The notes beneath the pieces were generated by a model that was not told the DNA's origin, did no database searches, and saw nothing but the letters and a program-made list of their open reading frames with translations. Shown piece by piece: positions 14,857-18,799 of a DNA stretch of 18,799 nucleotides; position 1 is the first letter of the stretch; each line of letters opens with the position of its first letter. A program made the translations under genes and the position numbers. The stretch comes from an uncultured Porphyromonadaceae bacterium (GTDB taxonomy: Bacteria; Bacteroidota; Bacteroidia; Bacteroidales; Muribaculaceae): assembly GCA_900550395.1 (NCBI GenBank), contig URSD01000045.1, forward strand, positions 1-18,799, written 5' to 3'.

Positions 14857-15819
14857 TCAGAACGGCTTGCGGTATTTGCCCTCGCCGTCGTCTTCGAGGA
14901 TGCTGAGATAGGACGCGTAGCGCGATTGCGCTATGCGTCCTTCTTCAATGGCGCGGAGCACGGCGCAGCCGGGTTCGTGGGTGTGGGTGCAGTTGCCGAA
15001 GCGGCAGTCGGCGGCTGCGGCGAACATCTCGGGGAAGTAATGGGCCACGTCGGCACGGTCGAAGTCGACGGTGCCGAAGCCGCGCACTCCAGGAGTGTCG
15101 ATGATGCCGCCCACGGGGTCGCCGGGCAGGTGGAAAAGTTCGGAGAAAGTAGTGGTGTGCATGCCCTGGTCGTGCACCGCCGATATTTCGGCCGTGCGCA
15201 GTTCGAGGCCGGGAATCAGGGCGTTGATGATGGAGCTTTTGCCCACGCCGGAGTTCCCGCTGAAGAGGCTTACTTTGCCCGCGAGCATAGAACGGAGGGT
15301 GCCGATGCCATCGCCAGTGCGCGCCGAAACGCACACTACCTCGTAGCCGATGGTGCGGTAGAGATGGCACACGGCACGGAGCAGCTCCCGGTCTTCGGGG
15401 GCGGTGAGGAGGTCTATCTTGTTGATGCATAGTATGGCCTTCACCCTGTAGGCCTCGGCGGTGGCCAGAAAGCGGTCGATGAATGTTGTGCTGACGGCAG
15501 GATGGGCCAGCGTTGCCACGAGGACGGCGCAGTCCACGTTGGCGGCGATGATGTGGGCCTGCTTGCTGAGGTTGGTGGAACGGCGTATGATGTAGTTGCG
15601 GCGCGGGTCGATTGCCACGATGTAGGCTGTGCCGTCGGGTCCCGGTTCGCCCACCGTCACGTAGTCGCCTACGGCCACGGGGTTGGTGGTGCGTATGCCG
15701 CGGATGCGGAAGTTGCCCTTCACCTTGCAGTTGATTTCGGTGCCGGCGTCGGTCTCGACGACGTAGTGTGAGCCGGTGTTGCGGACCACGCGTCCGTGTG
15801 TCATGCCTTCGGTGTTCAT
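14857..15819 (-). CDS. rsgA: Ribosome small-subunit GTPase RsgA
   Basis: RsgA is a circularly permuted GTPase that checks late 30S maturation. The permuted order G4-G1-G3 is visible: NKID at residues 133-136, GNSGVGKS at 188-195 and DTPG at 241-244. An N-terminal OB fold (about 5-75) precedes these, and the C-terminal zinc knuckle has C272, C277, H279 and C285. The length is 320 aa. ATG at 15819 overlaps the znuC stop in ATGA, which supports this start over the ATG at 15804. It is the last gene of the znuA-znuC-rsgA unit. Coupling to a zinc importer is interesting because RsgA itself binds zinc. Confidence 0.97.
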   Translation of the reverse strand: MNTEGMTHGRVVRNTGSHYVVETDAGTEINCKVKGNFRIRGIRTTNPVAVGDYVTVGEPGPDGTAYIVAIDPRRNYIIRRSTNLSKQAHIIAANVDCAVLVATLAHPAVSTTFIDRFLATAEAYRVKAILCINKIDLLTAPEDRELLRAVCHLYRTIGYEVVCVSARTGDGIGTLRSMLAGKVSLFSGNSGVGKSSIINALIPGLELRTAEISAVHDQGMHTTTFSELFHLPGDPVGGIIDTPGVRGFGTVDFDRADVAHYFPEMFAAAADCRFGNCTHTHEPGCAVLRAIEEGRIAQSRYASYLSILEDDGEGKYRKPF

Positions 15820-16511
15820 AGTTCGTCACATCCTCCGTGGGCCCAGTGGCTGGCCGCCGGGCACTGGTGCAGGGTATGGTCCACGATCCAGTGGCGTGTA
15901 GCCATACGGTCGATAGTGTTCATCTCGTGGCTCACGAGCAGGATGGTGGAGCGCAGGCGCAGCTCGCCCAGAATGTCGTAGAGCCGCGCCTCGAAGTGCT
16001 TGTCGAGATAGCTCAGGGGCTCGTCCATCACGATCAGCGTAGGCCTCGACACCAGGGCGCGGGCCAGCAGCGTGCGCTGCAGCTGTCCGCCGGAGAGGCT
16101 GCCTATGGGCGCGTCGGCGCGCGACAGCATCCCCACCAGCTCCATGTACTCCTCCACGCGTTGCTTTTTGTCGCATACGTCGGCGCGGCGCCCAAGCAGC
16201 CCGCTTGCAACCACCTCGCGCACGGTTATGGGGAAGTGCGAGTCCACACTGTTCTTCTGCGGCAGATAGCCTATGGTGGGCGAGCAGTCGCCGCAGTAGC
16301 GCACCGAGCCGGACGTGGGCCGCAGCAGACCGAGAATCAGTCGCAGCAGCGAGGTCTTGCCGCCGCCGTTCGGGCCGGTGATGGCTACAAAATCGCCGTG
16401 GCGCACCGTGGCCGATACGTCCTCCAGCACAGTGCGGTCGTCGTAGCGCAGCCCCACGCCCTCAAGCGTTATCAGCGGTTGCGCGGTAAGGTCAGTGTCG
16501 TGCGAGCTCAT
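15816..16511 (-). CDS. znuC: Zinc/manganese-type ABC transporter ATPase
   Basis: This 231-residue cytoplasmic ATPase powers uptake of a divalent metal. Walker A GPNGGGKTS is at 46-54, the Q loop Gln85 in YLPQKNSVD, the ABC signature LSGGQ at 139-143, Walker B LIVMDEP at 159-165 and the switch His195 in VSHEM. The sequence FPITVREVVASGLLGRR is typical of metal (ZnuC/MntB) ATPases. The C-terminus is rich in His and Cys (H212, H215, C217, H222, H225, C228) and might bind metal. Its start lies inside the last 20 bases of znuA and its stop overlaps rsgA. No permease gene is present beside it. The zinc assignment rests on znuA. Confidence 0.88.
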   Translation of the reverse strand: MSSHDTDLTAQPLITLEGVGLRYDDRTVLEDVSATVRHGDFVAITGPNGGGKTSLLRLILGLLRPTSGSVRYCGDCSPTIGYLPQKNSVDSHFPITVREVVASGLLGRRADVCDKKQRVEEYMELVGMLSRADAPIGSLSGGQLQRTLLARALVSRPTLIVMDEPLSYLDKHFEARLYDILGELRLRSTILLVSHEMNTIDRMATRHWIVDHTLHQCPAASHWAHGGCDEL

Positions 16512-17382
16512 CGGCCATAAGTTTTATCTGTTCCTGCCATGCGGCGCTCATGGGGTCTATTTCCACGGCGCGGGCGCCCAATTCGGCGCTGATGCTGCGC
16601 GCACGGCCCGTGTCGGCTCCGCGTTCCATCAGGAACACGCGGGCGCCGCTGCCGCGGGCCGTCTCGATGGCGCCGCGCAGTTGCGAGGCCGACATGTCCT
16701 TGCCCTCCATGCCCAGCGCCACCTGATGCAGGCCGTAATCGCGGGCGAAGTAGCTAAGCGAGGGATGCCACACCAGGAAGCTGCGGGCGGGAGCCTGGCG
16801 CAGGAGGCTGTCGGCGTACTCGTCAAGCGCCCGGAGCTCGCGGTCGATAGAGTCGCGGCGAACGGCATAGAGTGTGGCGCCTGCGGGGTCGAGGCGGGTC
16901 AGCTCCGCGGCCATGGCGGCCACGATTCGGCGCGCGTTGCGCGCGCTCGTCCATATGTGCGGGTCGGGGGAACCGTGCTTGTGGTCGGCATTGGCATGGT
17001 CGCCGTCATGGTCGTGAGTGCCGTAAATCAGGTCGACGCTGCGCGAGAGGTCGACCGCCGCCACGCTGTCGGGCAGCGATGCCGCAAGCGATTTCTCGAA
17101 CGGAAGCATCCCGGTGATGAACACACCTGCGGCCTTCTCGGCAGCCATGCGGCGCGACACCGAGGGCTCGAAACTCTCCGCGTCGGCGCTGCGGTCCATG
17201 ATGCCTACGACCTCAAAGCGTCCTGCCGCCAGCGGCTCGAGCATGGCGCGCAGCGGCTCGATGCTGACGGCCAGCGTGCGTGTGCCGGTCCGTCCGGACT
17301 GCGCCGAATCGCCGCCACTGCGATGTCCGCATCCGGCCAGCGCAGGCAGCATTAATATAAAGAGCAGTATTTTTTCTATCAT
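16492..17382 (-). CDS. znuA: Zinc ABC transporter substrate-binding lipoprotein
   Basis: The 296-residue product has a lipoprotein signal ending in the lipobox LAGC, with Cys18. It belongs to the cluster A-I metal-binding proteins. A His/Asp-rich loop, THDHDGDHANADHKHG, at about 122-137 is characteristic of ZnuA. Metal ligands are expected at His142 in DPHIW, His206 in WHPSL and Asp276 in EIDPM. The first canonical His appears replaced by Glu69 in ADAESFEP, as in some Bacteroidota homologues. The start at 17382 (MIEKILLF) gives a correct lipoprotein signal; the longer frame from 17703 has no signal peptide and runs antisense to the acyltransferase. It overlaps znuC by 20 bases. Confidence 0.9.
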   Translation of the reverse strand: MIEKILLFILMLPALAGCGHRSGGDSAQSGRTGTRTLAVSIEPLRAMLEPLAAGRFEVVGIMDRSADAESFEPSVSRRMAAEKAAGVFITGMLPFEKSLAASLPDSVAAVDLSRSVDLIYGTHDHDGDHANADHKHGSPDPHIWTSARNARRIVAAMAAELTRLDPAGATLYAVRRDSIDRELRALDEYADSLLRQAPARSFLVWHPSLSYFARDYGLHQVALGMEGKDMSASQLRGAIETARGSGARVFLMERGADTGRARSISAELGARAVEIDPMSAAWQEQIKLMADELARH

Positions 17383-17387
17383 CAAGA

Positions 17388-17419
17388 CAAAGTTATACAA
17401 TTTATTTGGGCTATACAAA
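17388..17419 (-). promoter_or_regulatory. Bacteroidota-type promoter of znuA
   Basis: On the minus strand TTTG (17419-17416) is followed after 20 bases by TAACTTTG (17395-17388), a full consensus match. Only 5 bases separate the -7 element from the ATG, so the transcript would be nearly leaderless if this promoter is used. Confidence 0.65.
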
Positions 17420-17432
17420 CCGTATTGTATAG
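17411..17432. promoter_or_regulatory. Operator-like dyad upstream of znuA
   Basis: CTATACAA (17411-17418) and its exact complement TTGTATAG (17425-17432) flank 6 bases. The left arm covers part of the -33 TTTG. Another TATACAA lies at 17394-17400, 18 bases away in the same orientation, on the -7 side. Such placement fits a repressor site, possibly for a Zur-like regulator. Confidence 0.5.
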
Positions 17433-17462
17433 AGATAACAGCCGATGATAGAATTTTCCCTC

Positions 17463-18497
17463 TCAGGCCCGGTTTTTTGAGTAGACGCGGAAGTCGCGGC
17501 TCTCGACAAATCCGCGGATGCGTTTTATCAATACTGAAACGACGACGCTTGCAAGAGCCACTACCACGATGGCAACGTAGCGGTTTGTTGTTGTGCTTCT
17601 TACGACCTGAAGGATGGTGCCGTGCACCAGATAGATATACAGCGAGACTTCGCCGAGAAGTATCAGTATGGGGTAGGGCTTTATGCGGTATAGCCGCATG
17701 CATACGTACACAGCAACCGCAAACATAATGGCGCTTATCAATCTGCTACAGAGCATACGGTCCATTATGAATACGCATACAAATGTACAGACCGCCAAGC
17801 ACAGCAATACATAGCGCCGCGACAGAAGTTCTGTGATTTTCCTTTCGTATAGCGCTACAAAGAAGCCGATTGATACTGCCGGAATTGAACGATACCATTG
17901 GCAACCCCAACCCAGAACTATCGTCGCCGCTAAATACGGCACTATCAGGAGTGAGAGAAGCAAGCCGGTGCGCAAGCCGTCGGCATGGGATGCCAATGCC
18001 GCCATATAGAACGCAATATACACATATACAATGGCATAAATAAACCATGAAAACCGCAGCGGAGGAGATCCCTTCGCCATATTGTGCGCCGCTTCCGATA
18101 AAGACACCAGTCCGGCGACATCGGAGATCAACAGTACCAGCACTGTAAGAATCAGAAACTCAGGCAGAACCTTGCCTAAACGTCTTTTCAGGAATCCCGA
18201 CAGATAGTCGAAGCCCTTGGCCTGCAACGACTTCGACAGCCCGTAGCCGGTAATGAAAAAGAAAGCGGCAACCAACGGCAGTCCCATTTCTTTGAAATAA
18301 TATATGGGCGAGACATGGATGCTGCCGATGCATTCATCGAACTTGTAATACAGCGCGAGATGGTGCAGTATTATCATTATCGCCAGGAGTCCCCGTAGCG
18401 GCACAGTGGCTTTTGAGTCGAAATTGCATAGATTGCCGTTTGGTTTGAATGCAGCAGCCGCAATCAGACAGGCCAATACCACCATAAACAGTTCCAT
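17463..18497 (-). CDS. Acyltransferase-3 family membrane protein
   Basis: The 344-residue protein is an integral membrane O-acyltransferase of the OafA/YrhL type, which usually acetylates surface polysaccharides. The conserved N-terminal helix contains the catalytic His in LLAIMIILHHLALYY (about residues 37-51), with the expected Arg nearby (LRG). FFFITGYGLSKS at about 80-91 and GEVSLYIYLVHG near residue 285 are also typical. About ten hydrophobic segments are visible. The ATG at 18497 (MELFMVVLA) is preferred to that at 18590 because the promoter at 18560-18591 lies between them. It is upstream of znuA with an 80-base gap and no shared promoter, so it is probably a separate unit. The acceptor is unknown. 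Confidence 0.85.
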   Translation of the reverse strand: MELFMVVLACLIAAAAFKPNGNLCNFDSKATVPLRGLLAIMIILHHLALYYKFDECIGSIHVSPIYYFKEMGLPLVAAFFFITGYGLSKSLQAKGFDYLSGFLKRRLGKVLPEFLILTVLVLLISDVAGLVSLSEAAHNMAKGSPPLRFSWFIYAIVYVYIAFYMAALASHADGLRTGLLLSLLIVPYLAATIVLGWGCQWYRSIPAVSIGFFVALYERKITELLSRRYVLLCLAVCTFVCVFIMDRMLCSRLISAIMFAVAVYVCMRLYRIKPYPILILLGEVSLYIYLVHGTILQVVRSTTTNRYVAIVVVALASVVVSVLIKRIRGFVESRDFRVYSKNRA

Positions 18498-18559
18498 GCA
18501 AGTACAGTGCTTCCTTTTGAAATTTGTAGATTTTCGACGAATAATAACGAAATTATGTT

Positions 18560-18591
18560 CAAAATTAATTAATAAATTACGAATACACAAA
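18560..18591 (-). promoter_or_regulatory. Bacteroidota-type promoter of the acyltransferase gene
   Basis: On the minus strand TTTG (18591-18588) and TAATTTTG (18567-18560) are 20 bases apart, a full match to the consensus. The leader of about 55 bases contains AAAAGGAAG some 15 bases before the ATG at 18497. Confidence 0.75.
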
Positions 18592-18599
18592 TTATAGGC

Positions 18600-18799
18600 C
18601 TATAAAAAACAATTTCATATTTCGCACGGGCGGTACGAGAAGTGCAATGCGGTTCAAATAAGGTTGGGCACAGGAAAAAGTTGTCCATAAAACAACATAT
18701 ATATGGCCGGAGGTCATGGATTTTGTTAGCCCCGGGCGCGTGCCGCCCGGGGTAATGGACCAACTACGGGTTCAGCCCCGGAGGTGGCTGCACCGGTTC
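18600..18799. other. Right-end region with clustered hairpins, no gene called
   Basis: No protein fits these 200 bases; a 64-codon minus-strand frame lacks support. Three hairpins stand close together: GTTGT/ACAAC (18680-18696), CCCCGGGCG/CGCCCGGGG with a 5-base loop (18730-18752) and CAGCC/GGCTG (18773-18790). CCGGAGGT occurs at 18707-18714 and again at 18778-18785. The GC-rich 18700-18799 part contrasts with the AT-rich promoter region beside it. It may be a structured RNA, an interspersed repeat or the edge of a mobile element. Confidence 0.45.

Noticed and set aside
17383..17703. Long N-terminal extension of znuA
   Set aside because: It overlaps the acyltransferase 3' end in antisense, lacks a signal peptide and lies upstream of the predicted promoter.
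18569..18763. 64-residue minus-strand ORF at the right end
   Set aside because: No recognisable domain; it covers hairpins and the acyltransferase promoter.

Overview
This window appears to join DNA from two unrelated bacteria. Positions 1 to about 5170 look like a clostridial Firmicute, probably Faecalibacterium-like. The order DUF512 protein, der, plsY is clostridial, genes have strong AGGAGG-type ribosome binding sites, and promoters are TTGACA/TATAAT-like with 17-bp spacing. From about 5170 to the end everything looks like Bacteroidales, probably a Muribaculaceae-like gut organism. There the promoters fit TTTG-N19/20-TAnnTTTG, Shine-Dalgarno sequences are weak or absent, and genes overlap or sit a few bases apart. 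At about 5160-5185 two genes on opposite strands run into each other and both lose their ends: a helicase-like gene from the left and a Fur-family regulator from the right. A chimeric assembly explains this better than a natural fusion. No sequence here proves a new biological system.

Left region. A radical-SAM/DUF512 C-terminus (1-492), der (525-1868, ribosome assembly GTPase) and plsY (1887-2549, membrane phospholipid synthesis) form a plus-strand operon ending in a bidirectional terminator. Two minus-strand single genes follow, a PsiE-family membrane protein (2615-3205) and ridA (3407-3775), each with its own promoter; ridA also has a terminator. A plus-strand promoter and a terminator-like leader hairpin precede the truncated helicase-like gene (4111 to about 5175).

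Right region. Minus strand: topA, rluA-family pseudouridine synthase and fur form an operon (8837 down to about 5170). A 240-bp repeat block bounded by inverted repeats (8920-9159) separates it from a divergent plus-strand run. That run holds a secreted BspA-type leucine-rich-repeat protein, trmB, a small membrane protein, a TPM-domain membrane protein with zinc ribbons, a secreted type-B carboxylesterase and a 41-codon gene. Converging from the right on the minus strand are a membrane acyltransferase, then a zinc-type ABC system lacking its permease (znuA, znuC) coupled to rsgA. A dyad symmetry overlaps the znuA promoter. The last 200 bases have no convincing gene but contain several hairpins.

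Functionally the right part combines housekeeping translation and nucleic-acid genes (topA, rluA, trmB, rsgA) with metal homeostasis (Fur-family regulator, znuAC) and envelope or secreted proteins. The most interesting items apart from the junction are the repeat block, the permease-less znuAC-rsgA unit with its operator candidate, and the structured right end.
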